A stretch of DNA of 64,000 nucleotides, from NCBI GenBank assembly GCA_963575745.1, contig CAUYUJ010018715.1, positions 514,501 to 578,500 on the forward strand, read 5' to 3'. A program made the translations under genes and the position numbers. The stretch comes from Prorocentrum cordatum. Lineage: Eukaryota; Sar; Dinophyceae; Prorocentrales; Prorocentraceae. Of the stretch, positions 1 to 9,989 are shown piece by piece (the stretch's first letter is position 1; every line of letters begins with the position of its first letter). The notes beneath the pieces were generated by a model. It saw nothing but the letters and a program-made list of their open reading frames with translations. It searched no databases and was not told where the DNA came from.

Positions 1-879
1 GTTGTGAGAATATTGGGAAAAAAACAATGGTTTTCTTCAGATTTCGCAAAAGCTCGCGCGTAAGCTTTTTGAGCAAATCAGTGTTACGAAACCCTGTGTT
101 TCTGTATGTGTGTTTTTGGAAACTCGATTGCGAAATCCATCCAGCACCGAAGGTTTTTGAAGGATTTCGGCATGCGCGCGCGACGACGCGCGCGTGTGCA
201 CTTCGTCCCATTCTTTGCAAGCTATTCGTGAAAAAGTGCTATGTTAGAACAAACAAAGTCACCGCATAGTGTTTTTTTTTTTAAAAAAAAACTGGGAACC
301 TGAGGGGGGGATACCGGCCCCCCGGGGATAGTGTAAATTCATAGTTAGGCTGGACATGTGGTCAGAATCAAAAATGATTTACATACCCGAAAGGTGAAGC
401 GACAACGCCGGGGGGGGGGGGTAGATCCTATTCTGTTTTTAGAAAGGAGAATCGACATAGGGGCTAATTGTTGCACGAGCCAAGCGGCCGCCCTTGAGGC
501 GCCCACGACCAGCCACCAGCGGGGCATTGGGCGAAACCCGGCGGACCCGCCCAGCGCACGAGGCGACCACGAGGCGCCCACGGCAGGTCACCGACTGGGC
601 ACCCGGCGAAACCCCGGCGGGCCCGAAGTGAGAGCCCCAATGTAGGAACAAGGAAAGGCGACACCAACACCAACAGGGCGAGGAGATGCGAGGAGGCAAG
701 GGGAAACTCCCTGGTGGTGTGGTCCCCCCCTCTCGCTCGAGACATCCCCAGCTTCCAGCTCGGAGAGGCATCGAGGACCTCCTCGCTGGCGGTGGGCCCC
801 CTGGTGGTGTTGGTATCGCATCTCCTCCCTCCGACAATGTGCACGCACTGCTTGAGAAAAGCCGTCGTGCACATGAGGT
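1..879. other. Unassigned DNA, no gene seen
   Basis: The first 300 bases are richer in A+T than the rest and end in adjacent T and A homopolymers near 271-290. From about 300 the sequence becomes GC-rich with G and C homopolymers. Open frames overlap on both strands, have biased Pro/Arg/Gly composition and show no recognisable domain. I see no gene here. Confidence 0.5.
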
Positions 880-965
880 TTCGAAGGTCCGCGGGGTTTC
901 TTGGATCGGCGCTGGAGCCCCTGCCTTGACGCGCGGAGCGTGCCAAAGCTGTTCCATCTTCGAGG
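880..965. repeat. D-family inverted-repeat element, decayed copy
   Basis: The segment carries GGTTTCTTGGATCGGCGCTGG, the core of a repeat also seen at 4716-4802, 34381-34509 and, in reverse, near 48105-48150. In the better copies the core forms one arm of a long inverted repeat. Here the second arm is weak (TCTTCGAGG near 957-965), so this is probably a decayed copy. The right boundary is approximate. Confidence 0.45.
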
Positions 966-1943
966 CATTTCGTTCTGCTCGGAGGGTCGGCAACACCCCC
1001 CTCCACATCTTTTGGAAGTCGTAAAGCCGTGGGGTGACAGACCGCGTGGTGACCTCGAACCTCCGAAGGACCTACCCTGAGAGCCCCCGTCGCCCGAGAC
1101 GCCCACAGAGGATGACCCGAGGCCCAAGACCGTGCTGTGGTACCGAACCCCCACTGACTCACCACGAGGCGTGGTCACCACACCGCTTGGGCCCCCCTGA
1201 ATCCTGCGCGTCCTCCCATCGGAGCGCCCGAGCGCACAGGCGCGGGCGTGGCCATCGCGATGGCCCCCTCTGGGAGGGGGGAGGCCCCGGGCATGCCATG
1301 CGCAGACTCTTTCGATGCGCGGCCCCCGGAAGGCCCGCCCCCTTCCCCAGGGCCGGCCGTGCATCCCGAACAGTCTGTTAGCGGGCGGTCCCGGGGCCTG
1401 GCGAGAGGGCCCCCCCCAGAGGCCAAGAGCGGTCCACGAGCACCTCCCGCCCTGCTCGCGTGGGGGCGCCTGGCATGCGCGGTGTGCCTCGCTTCGCGCG
1501 CCTGCAGAACACGCGGCGTCTTCCTCATTTCGCGTTGGCTATTCCAGCGACACGGGCATGCCTGGGTGAAGGGGACCTGGGACCCACAAATAAATACACA
1601 AAAAAGAGGACTCCCCAGATTTTCCCATATGCTCTGGGTTTTTGTGTTCTCCCCCAGCCCCCCGGGGCCGATCATGGCGAAAGACCTCCTGTGCTGCTGT
1701 TTTACCAGCGCGAGCACGTCTGGGAGCGGGTCCTGGCATCCGGGGGCCTCTCGCCTCGCGATGGCCCGCTGCGCCCGACGCCACCCCTCCTCGGGAGCCC
1801 CCTCCTATAGGAGGGCCCCCGGGGCAGGACGGAGCCGGCGGAAGCCCTCGGGGCCCCTCTCCCCCCCGCGGGAGGACGCACGGGTGGGATAGGGACACGA
1901 CTGGCGCGAAAGGGAAAACGCCCCAAACGGGGCTCCGAAGAAT
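966..1943. other. GC-rich unassigned DNA
   Basis: There is no convincing coding region. Open frames in this stretch are Pro/Arg/Gly-rich on both strands and lack domains. A block near 1395-1440 resembles a loose repeat family (GGGCCTGGCGAGGGCC words) also seen near 47100, 49570 and 52750. Confidence 0.45.
1571..1658 (+). repeat. E-family dispersed repeat, 3'-truncated copy
   Basis: This copy begins GGGACCTGGGACCCACAAAT and continues through a T-rich segment ending in a C run. Longer copies are at 5661-5824, 26941-27114 and 42302-42473. It lacks the 3' half (ACGATTAATTGTGTCTGTGT to TCCCTCCTGA) present in the others. Confidence 0.6.
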
Positions 1944-2078
1944 ATGAAGAAGAAGAAGAAGAAGAAGAAGAAACTAACAAGAACAAGGAGGAACAGGGTA
2001 AGGAGAAGGAGGAGAAGGAGAAGGAGGAGAAGGAGAAGGTGAAGGAGGAGGAGGAGGAGAAGCAACAGAAGAAGACGA
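1944..2078. repeat. GAA/GGA microsatellite
   Basis: Imperfect GAA repeats pass into GGA repeats on the plus strand, giving a purine/pyrimidine-asymmetric tract. It creates poly-Leu and poly-Ser frames on the other strand that are not genes. Confidence 0.9.
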
Positions 2079-2305
2079 AGGTGTGAGCATTTGGCTAACC
2101 CTGCCCGGTGGGACAACTACGCCACCCCACCTCGAGGCCGCCTTTCTGGATCTTGACCTCGTCCTCCCACGCCTCTTTCCGCTGGGACAACTGACGCGAT
2201 GCATGCAGTATCTTGACCGGTCGGCCAAGTTATTTGGTGTACGGGCGCTGCGGGCTCCTCAGAGTTCGGGAGGCCAGGCACACTGCACACCACACACAAC
2301 TCGCC

Positions 2306-2424
2306 ATCGCTCGGACGTCCATTTCCCGTGCCATTTTCGGTTTCGTGCGTGTTTTTTGTTTGCTCGATGGTCCAGGATGGTCCTGGATGGTCCTCGCCGA
2401 GAAAAATGCACACGTCCGAGCGAT
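2306..2424. mobile_element. Q-family MITE-like element, copy 1
   Basis: The element starts ATCGCTCGGACGT and ends ACGTCCGAGCGAT, a perfect 13-bp terminal inverted repeat. GCC lies directly outside each end, so a 3-bp target duplication is possible. A second copy with the same ends lies at 51714-51821. The interior shares GCTCGATGG and CAGGATGGTCCT words. No transposase frame is present, so it would be non-autonomous. Superfamily is not assignable from this alone. Confidence 0.7.
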
Positions 2425-2908
2425 GCCAGGTCAATGACCGACCGAGAATGCGGTGTACACACCGAGGCCCCTCCGAGCCACACTAGCACAGCCTGGCCGG
2501 CCCGAGAGCGCACGCGTGGCACGGGGGGGACACGGCTCCCGGAAGTTCGCGAGGAACATCGCCTTGAGCTTCGACTCGCTCTCCTTCTCCTCCTGCTCGA
2601 GGCTGTCCACGCCGGTGGACAGCACCTGGGGCACGGCACCGAACACCAAGAGGGAGGAGCCATCAACATTCCACGCAGCGCTGCGCCCGAAAAGAGGCTC
2701 GCCCCCTGGCGTGGGGTGGCTCGGGGGCCAAGAGGCGATCTGTCCAGTCATTCTTTCTAGCGGTGACATGTCCCAAGCGGAATGGCCGCAAACGTTTGGA
2801 CAAGTCCAGCGACATAGTTGTTGCTTCCCCCCTTCTTGCAACTTTCGTTTTGGAAACGTCCTTCCATCTGTTCACCTGGTGCTCATTATGGTAGAAAGTC
2901 ATGGGAGC

Positions 2909-3101
2909 CTACCATACCATCTTGTTGGCTCTTGATTGCTCATGCGGAAAGACGCAAGTCGACGCTAAGTCCACGCTACTCGACGCTGAATCGACGCTCA
3001 TCGACGACAGATCTGAGCTGTCTCCTCGACGACAGATCTGAGCTGATCTGGCAAAACCATGGAAAACCAAGAAACCCAGGGCACCCTGGAGGCAAGCAGG
3101 C
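2909..3101 (-). mobile_element. Introner-like element, copy c
   Basis: Read on the minus strand, the 3' end is CCAACAAGATGGTATGGTAG followed by GCTCCC. This matches the 3' end of the intron at 45419-45584 and of the copy at 32077-32256. The interior is built of imperfect TCGACGCTRA words, as in the other copies. The 5' end (GCCTGCTTGCC, near 3101) is assigned by similarity and is the least certain boundary. Directly downstream on the same strand, a frame from 2902 to 2663 reads as ordinary, non-repetitive protein, so this copy may also be an intron. That is an inference. Confidence 0.6.
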
Positions 3102-3473
3102 TGTTTCTTGGCACGGGTCTTCGCTGTAGCCCGTGTCATAGAAACTGCGGGGATCTCAGCGGCGAAAAATCCCGACGACCCCCGCGAACGACCACCGGCA
3201 GGCGAGGCGGCAGGCGGCCCGCCTTCAGCAGGTCGCGCGGATCCGCGGCAGGCGGATCCGCCGCGTCCGAGATGTCGGATGCCTTCGGGGGGGGGGGGGG
3301 CATAAAACCGGGGTACTGCTGACCAAGTCTTTTCTTGAAGCTTCATCCTGCTGCTCCCCCTCCCCCTTTCCTTGTCTTCTTGTCCGAGCCAGATACGGGG
3401 GCAGGGGTCGTGGCAGGAGGACCTCCTCCACCTCATCCTGAAGACGAGGAGGGGAAGGGGGAGTGGCAGGGCG

Positions 3474-3568
3474 GGGGAGGAGGAAGAGGAGGAGGAGGAG
3501 GAGGAGGAGGAGGAGGAGGAGGAATCTCTCCTCCTCCTGCTCCTCCTCCTTCTGCTCCTCCTCCTCCA
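3474..3568. repeat. GGA tract facing CCT tract (hairpin-capable)
   Basis: About 50 bases of GGA repeats are followed, after a few bases, by about 40 bases of CTC/CCT repeats. The two halves are complementary and could fold into a long hairpin. Confidence 0.8.
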
Positions 3569-3673
3569 GTCATCTCCTGCCCCGGCGACGGCTCCTTCGC
3601 CCTTGCCTTCGCGTGCGGAACCGACAGCAACTGAGATAATTCAACAAACGTCTTTCATACGGTCGAAAACTCT

Positions 3674-3860
3674 TGCTTAGCGTGTCGCGGCGGCGGCCCC
3701 GGCGACACGCTATGCCTTGCAGGCGGAAAGCATGTCGCTCCGCTCGTCGGGGCGGGAGGCTCAGAAGGTTCAGGACGTCGACGCCCAGGGGCTGGGATGT
3801 GGACAGGGTGTCCCGCCGAAGCGCGGTGGACCATAACCGGCGGTGCGACACGCTAAGCAA
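3674..3860. mobile_element. C-family MITE-like element, intact copy
   Basis: The 187-bp element has perfect 16-bp terminal inverted repeats: TTGCTTAGCGTGTCGC at the left and GCGACACGCTAAGCAA at the right. Related copies lie at 31089-31446 (split by another insertion), 44543-44732 and 52299-52488. All share a GC-rich GGCGGCGGCCC block near the left end and a GACGTCGACGC or similar word in the middle. No open frame for a transposase is present. No clear target duplication was seen. Confidence 0.8.
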
Positions 3861-4476
3861 CAACAAAAACGTGGCCAATATTGTAGTCACGCTTAAAACA
3901 GCTGTTTCACAACCGCTTGTGACAACCGATTGCAAACAACATGTCGTGCTCCATATCAACACAACCTCTCGAATGACCATCGGTTCTAAGTAACAAATAC
4001 GATGCTCCGCCCACCCAACACGCCCGAGCATTGCTGACCCCGACTTTGAAAGTTCCACCTGCCACTCTACTTACTCTCCTCCTCCTTCCCCTCCTCCTCC
4101 AACTCCCTTCCTTTCCTGCCCCGGCGACGACACCTTCGCCAGTGCCTTCGCTCGCGCAGCCGACGCCGTCGACTCCGCGAGCGCACCCCGATCGCGCGGA
4201 GAGAACGACTAAGGAAGAGGTGTTGGAACGGTCCGTGTGAGCGGCGAACGAAAAGCGGGTCTGACGCAAGAGGACTTAGCGACCTTACGCCGTGGCATGT
4301 GCGGGCCACTCTAGCGTGCCACGCTGGAGTGGAGAAGAAGGTGCTCCCGCGCGACCGCACGCGGGCAGCTGACACGCGCTTGTCGGCGCAGTCGGCAAGG
4401 TTCTCTTCCGCCGCCACCCGCGTGGAGAGAACGACGAATGAAGAATGCGGACCTAGCGGACACTGAACACGGCATT
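3861..4476. other. Unassigned DNA
   Basis: Mixed-composition sequence with a short CTC-rich tract near 4070-4105. No domain, RNA gene or recognisable repeat end was found. Confidence 0.45.
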
Positions 4477-4675
4477 ATTCGGGTCGGGCAAAAGGGGGGG
4501 ATAGCAAAGGGGGGGTTTGAGAATCAGCTCACGTAGCTGATTTTCCCGGCGCCTCCCGGCGCCGGAGGCGGATATGTATCGAGGAATGGGCCCCTCGGTG
4601 GGGCCGAAACCAGCTGCATGCAGCAAATTTCGTAACCCCCCCTTTCCCAATCCCCCCCTTTCGTCCCGCCCGAAT
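4477..4675. mobile_element. T-family MITE-like element, copy 1
   Basis: The termini are ATTCGGG and CCCGAAT. The inverted repeat continues inwards through a G-run block on the left and a C-run block on the right, for roughly 45 imperfect bases. The interior has a GCGCCTCCCGGCGCCGGAGGC palindrome-like core and TGTATCGAGGAATGGGCCCC. A second copy at 49731-49915 shares the whole interior at high similarity but has a shorter right end. It is non-coding. Confidence 0.75.
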
Positions 4676-4715
4676 GATGGACTTGGAGGAGCACGCAACG
4701 GCATGAGAATAACTG

Positions 4716-4802
4716 TTCGGAGCTCCGCGCGGATTTCTTGGATCGGCGCTGGGCCCACATGGCAACGCGCTTCCATCCTAGAAGTCCGCGCGGACATCCG
4801 AA
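4716..4802. mobile_element. D-family inverted-repeat element, short copy
   Basis: TTCGGAGCTCCGCGCGGATT at the left is mirrored by GTCCGCGCGGACATCCGAA at the right. With an inner arm (TTCTTGGATCGGCGC) this makes nearly the whole 87 bp one imperfect hairpin. The family is also at 34381-34509. Confidence 0.65.
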
Positions 4803-5103
4803 GAAAGCGTATGTTCATGCCGGTTTTTTTTTTTCCGATGACCAGGTCTTTGAAACCTTCAACGTGGAGAGGACGACTGACTCGACTCGACTCGCGCCCT
4901 GCACAGCCAGACTGGCCCAAATTGAAGGGAGGGCGGCGCGACACGCGCAGGCCGGCGGGCGTGCCTACGGCAGTTGAGAAACCTGTGTTGAAGACAATCT
5001 CGGTGCCAATGTGTGGTGGAGGGGTCTTCGAGTTCAGCCCGCTCCTCCGGGTTTCGCGCCGCGCTTGTCCAACTTTGAAGCAGGGACCGACCGTCCCGGC
5101 ATT

Positions 5104-5287
5104 CCTACAGGCCTACCACAGAACGACTTTAGAACCCAGAAATATTCGAAGAACAGAAACAATGTTCTTAGAACATAAGCCCCATGCGAAAAAAAAAACA
5201 AGCTAGTCCCAGCCAGACATGTTCTAAGAACATTTCGTGGAAACCACAAAAAAAGGTTCTTGGAACATTCTTTGGTAGGCCTGTAGG
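5104..5287. mobile_element. A-family MITE-like element, copy 1
   Basis: The left end CCTACAGGCCTACCACAGAA is mirrored by the right end TTTGGTAGGCCTGTAGG, and several TTCTTAGAAC-type palindromes lie between. Copies at 20989-21165 and 53580-53754 share the interior. All three are preceded by a TTGA(A)GCAGGGA-type flank. Copies 1 and 2 are followed by GCGAGCC and GACGCTTCGCCACTGCTTGA. The shared flanks suggest that the mobile unit may be larger than the inverted-repeat part. Confidence 0.7.
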
Positions 5288-5660
5288 CGAGCCAGGACGC
5301 TTCGCCACTGCTTGAGTGAAAAGATGTCTTCGAAATCAGCCCGCTCCTCCGGGTTTCGCGCCGCGCGTGTCCAGCTCTGGCCGCGCGTGTCCACGAAGCC
5401 GCCGGACATGTTCAGGCACCGCTTTTGACAGTGTTACTGGTAACAGAATACAAACAACCATCGTAACGTTCGGTAGAACTATGAGTCTTTACCTGACTTG
5501 TTTCCTTTCTGGGTATATTATAAATCTTCTTTATTTTTTGTTCTCTCTCTCTCTCTCTCTCTCTCCTATTCGTTTTCTTATACCTTATCTTCTTGTCCTT
5601 CTCCCGTGCTGCCTCGCCTGCGCCGGGGCCCGGCCTGGGCTCCACAACCACACCTCTGAA
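5288..5660. other. Unassigned DNA with a CT microsatellite
   Basis: A (CT)n run lies near 5543-5566. The rest is unassigned. Confidence 0.5.
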
Positions 5661-5824
5661 AAGGGGCCCCGGGACACACCAAGAAATAGACACGAATCGC
5701 AGGATTCCCCATGTTTCCCTACATTTTCTGGGTTTTTGTCTTTCCCCCCCCTTCCCATTTTTTCTCTTAGTTTCTGGGGAATGGACGATTAATTGTGTCT
5801 GTGTGTGTTTCTTCCCCTCCTGAG
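5661..5824 (+). repeat. E-family dispersed repeat
   Basis: The copy runs from AGGGGCCCCGGGACACACC to CCCCTCCTGAG. It contains the family words TTTTCTGGGTTTTTGTC, a C run and ACGATTAATTGTGTCTGTGT. It is collinear with 26941-27114 and 42302-42473. It is A+T-richer than the surrounding sequence. Confidence 0.75.
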
Positions 5825-5924
5825 TCTCATGAGACCGCTTGTGCCCATCGTTTGACAGACAACGACAGACAGAGAACGTCCCTAGAGGCCCAGCTAGATG
5901 GGGTCCGAGTAGATGAGGTCGGAC

Positions 5925-6110
5925 GTCTGTACCGCATCGCCGATGACATCGCCGACAAATCGCCGTTGCATCGCCGATGTACCGGTGTCGTCGGCGATGC
6001 ATCGGCGACGTCGGCGTGGAGAAAATCGGGCTCCACATCGAGCCGCATCGCCGAAACAGTGGTGATGCGGCGATGCGGCGCGATCCTCCGACCCCATCTG
6101 CTCCGACCCC
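5925..6110. repeat. S-family repeat (GATG/CATCGCCGATG words)
   Basis: A cluster of imperfect CATCGCCGATG and CATCGGCGACGTCGGCGTGG words, partly palindromic. The last word recurs at 50705-50745 with similar surroundings. Confidence 0.5.
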
Positions 6111-6153
6111 ACCCGGGAGGCCCGGACTGTGTGCACCCTTTGGCAACTATCGG

Positions 6154-6319
6154 CGGTGGACAAACCTCCCTTTAGTAAACCTCCCCTTACTGAAAACGGC
6201 CTGGGACCGAAACCGACGGACCTGGACCCGCAAAAATGACGGCCGCGACGCCCTCTCGCGAACCGAAAACGGCCAAGTCACCAATCGACGTGTCAGGGTA
6301 GGAGGTCCATCAGCCTCCG
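6154..6319. mobile_element. O-family 166-bp element, copy 1
   Basis: This 166-bp block starts CGGTGGACAAACCTCCC and aligns without gaps to 31228-31393. I count about 15 mismatches by eye. The right end reads GGTCCATCAGCCTCCG, a weak inverted match to the left end. Copy 2 is inserted inside a C-family element, which shows the block is mobile. No coding capacity was found. Confidence 0.75.
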
Positions 6320-6460
6320 AAACTGAAGACGAAGGAAACACGGCTGCAGCCCTCTGGGACGCGCCAGCGCCCCGGCTTCTGCACCTCCGCTCGGGGGGGG
6401 AGCCCCCGAGCGGGGGCGCCGAGGTGCGAGGGCGGCCGCGGTCGTCGCCGCGGTCGCCGC

Positions 6461-6671
6461 CGTGCGGCTCCGCGGGAGCCCTCCGCCGATGTGAGGCTCT
6501 CTCTCTATCCGGGTGCTCTATCCTCGGCTTCGGGCTCGGCCTCCGAGGCCCGCTCTGGGCGCCGCGGAGCCACCGTGCGGCTCCGCGGGAGATCTCCGAC
6601 GATGTGAGGCTCTCTAAGCCCTGGTGTTCTTCAGCGGCCTCGGGCTCGGCCTCCGAGGCCCGCGTCGGGCG
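6461..6671 (+). repeat. Tandem duplication, about 113 bp
   Basis: CGTGCGGCTCCGCGGGAG occurs at 6461 and 6574. The two units then share GATGTGAGGCTCTCT and CGGGCTCGGCCTCCGAGGCC in the same order. It is two copies only. Confidence 0.75.
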
Positions 6672-9600
6672 GATCGGGGGCCATCGAGAGCGGCTCCGGG
6701 GCGGGCAAGAGAAGCGGGAGAGAGCGGTGGAGGGAGGTGTGCAAGACAGAGGACGAGGAGGAGCAGCAGCAGGACGGGGGAGACGGGGGATCCTGGCCTC
6801 GTCGTCGCAGTCGTCGTCGTCTTCGTCGTCGGCGCCGCTGTCGTTGCTGGCTTCGCCATTGTAGTCGTCGTCCTCGTCGTCGTCGCTGGATCGGGAGGGG
6901 GAGCGGGAGGTTGAAAAGAGAGGAGGATGGAATGGGGTTCCAGGCAGAAGAGAGGGACCAGCAGAACGAGGAGGAAGCGAAACACGAGGAGAAGGAACGG
7001 ATGAGGCGGACGAAAATGATTAAGTAAAGCAAAACGAGAAGGCGATCGCACGGAAGTGGGCACACGCCTTCCGCCTTTCTCTCAAAACTCAATTTCGCAC
7101 ACTCTTGAGTCTGCACCCTGATCAGCCCTCCCTGCATCATCCCCAAGCCATACCTCGCATCCACGCGGGAGGACGCAAATCGGTACCGCTATCCCATGGA
7201 ATAGCGTGTCATATGATAGCCACCACAACCCTGGGAAGACAACAGCGTCATACTATACTGGGTGGTTCTTAGATGGCCCGACGCAAAAAGCTGCGCTTGC
7301 ACGGTGGCGGAACTCGCCGGTGACATCGTAGAGAGAGGGAGAGGGAGAGGGAGACATATAGAAGAGAGAGAGGGGGGCAGGGAAGGAGAGAGAGAGAGAG
7401 AAGAAGATCGGACAATTAAGAGAATGCGAGAGCGAAAGAAACAATGAATACAAACTAAACTGCCTCCTCACTTCCGTCTGCTCGCACGATGCTGCCGCCA
7501 GTTGCAAGTGTGCCTGCGCCCACCCGGGCGATCGCTCTTGCAAGACTCGCGAGGAGCATGCGAAGGACGAGTCTCCATGACCCCTCCGCCCGAGGCGTTC
7601 GGACTGGATCGAGGGGGTGGAGCGAGGGAGGAGTAGCAGCAGGATAAAGAACAGGATGACGACGAAGAGAAAACAAGAAAGATGATGACAAAACGGGAAT
7701 TGAGGAAGGACTGGCTGGACTCTTCTCCGATAATGCCACTAACGCAAACTTCACGTGATGTAGCGGTGGCCATGGTCGCAGAACGGATGCTGCACGAAGT
7801 TTGGAGGGTGGCCACAGTGTGACCGAGTCGCCTGCAGCAAACATCGCTCGAAGACTGCGGTGCTCGAGATGAGCGTTCGCATCCTGATATTTCAATGCTT
7901 TGACGTCGACGAGGGTCTTTCGGCATCAATATTTCTTCTTCGGAGGAGGGGGCGTCAATTTTCAACATGCGCCAACCCTCAACAGGCCATGTTTGGGCCC
8001 AAAATCGGTGCGTACAACAATTGCCGCCTTAATCGTTCCCCATGGCCCAGTTTTCTCAACTCTATAAGAAAAACAAAGGGGTCATTATCTGGTTGCTTGC
8101 AATCGAAAACCGGCTGTCTGTATCCGTCTTGACACACATGCTCGTGCCCACTTCCGTCTCTATCCAACTGTGCAAGAAGCTATCTTCATTGTCATAATCG
8201 TCGTCATCGAGATGACCGTCGCCGCCATTTCTGGACCCCCCTCAACGTCAGTCACCATTTCGCGCACGAAGGGGCCCGCTGCTGATCGTCAAACGTCGCT
8301 ACAACCGCCATCGCTACGGTTGTCGGATTCGGCCGGTACCCTCACCGGCATTGTTTGCACATGGTGGCGACGATCCCGATGGTGAGGCCAGTGCTCAGGC
8401 TGAGAGATCGACAGCGACGAACAACCTCGGGCCTCGCTTCCCCTCAAGACACGTCGGCGTCCTGGTGCTGTGCTTATTGACGGGAAAGGGGGGCGGGCGC
8501 CTCGGCCACCACCAGGGCCCCGTAGAACGGGGACACTGACAAACCAGGACGCTGGAGTCGTGGGCCGAAGCGCTCGCCACTCTTAGTTCTCTCCCTCTGG
8601 ATCTGGCACGATGCTGGTTTACGAGGTCCCCATTTGATTGCTGTGCAAAGACAGAGCGGAAAAATTGTCCTGAGAGGAGCGGCTCAAGCATCCCGGGGCC
8701 TTCCCCCAGGACGCACTAATATCCTGAATCGATGTTTGACGGTTCTGGGGTCCGCAGAGGGCCTCGGGGACCTGGTAACTGCGATAAACTTCAAGGCCCG
8801 CGAGCTACATGGCGACACGCCTGCATCCTCGCGGCAAGGCGAACGGGGTTGCTCACAAACCCAGCTTGGAAGCAACGAGATCACGTCACACACTATATCG
8901 CAAGCAGTATCATGGAATGGTATAGGTTGGGATGTGCGAAATTGGAAGAAGGACGGCTATCCCTTGTCCTCTCAGACAGGACGCCTGTGTCTAGGCGTCG
9001 ACGTATCGGGCGCGCGCACCTCGAGCGCAAGCCGGGGAGAGGGGAGGCAGCGCTGTAATCTGATGTGTCGTATAATGAATGGCCCAAGGCGTGCACAAAC
9101 AGCTTCATGAATCGCGTCGGGCCAACCGGCCCGAAACCTTTGCGTCGGCAGTCCATGGAGACACCATTGGCGGCCGAGGCCCGAAGAGGCATGGACCTCA
9201 ACGGGCCCACTCCCCACTCCCCGAACATCGGGCGGCTGTTGGAGGCCAGCAGGCCTCACTGCCGGGCTCCTTGGAGGCTCCTCGCCGAACTGGCCAGGCA
9301 CGCTGCGTTGCCCGAAAAAGGCTAGATTCGCTGTAGAACTGACGCACCGGATGGCGCGCGAGTGACTGTATTGCACGGCGCGCGGTATGTTGAAGGTGAG
9401 CTTATTTCCGAGCTGCCTTTCGGCGCATGACTCACTGCTGAGCTCGATGGGTGAGCCCGCAAAGATTGTGGCGACCTAGAGACACATGGCCGCCGAAAAG
9501 AAGCAGACTCCACTCAGGCATTATCTGCGGAGTCTTTCGGCTCCTGGTGGTCTCTGCGATTGACAAACGGTGCGGGGTCGCGTTTGAAGGTGTCATACCA

Positions 9601-9989
9601 CCAAGTGCACTTCCAAAATGAAGTCCCCCCCATCAGTACAACCCTAGGTATGGTCATCAGCGGTCGCAGCCTGCGTGCCTATGCCTATGCCCGAAAGTTC
9701 ACGTACACAACTAGTTTACCGAGTAGCGTACGGTCGGTCAGAATTGTTTTTTTTCTTGACACCGCCATACGCACCGATCCCGCATCAATGTTTGGTGATA
9801 CCTTCATGGCCAGACCACCTAACTCCTGTGCATCACGAAGGGCTTAGGATGACAGTGGTCCAACCTGTAATGCATAAAACGTGAGGAGTGTGTCCAGGCT
9901 GTGCGCTGCCGCCAGCTGGGACGCGCCTTAAGTCGATGAGAATGCAAATTCCGTCATACAGGTGCACCGCGGATCTGCCACTCGGCGAA
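6672..9989. other. Mostly unique DNA, no gene recognised
   Basis: Short CGTCGT and GA-rich simple tracts occur near 6795-6900 and 7325-7440. From about 7450 composition is more even and repeats are few. Frames on both strands are short and broken by stops, and none shows a domain. The 9300-9989 part lies directly downstream of the copia-type remnant on the minus strand and may be its decayed RNase H end. Only a weak HLYD-like match after the last clear motif supports this. Confidence 0.5.
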
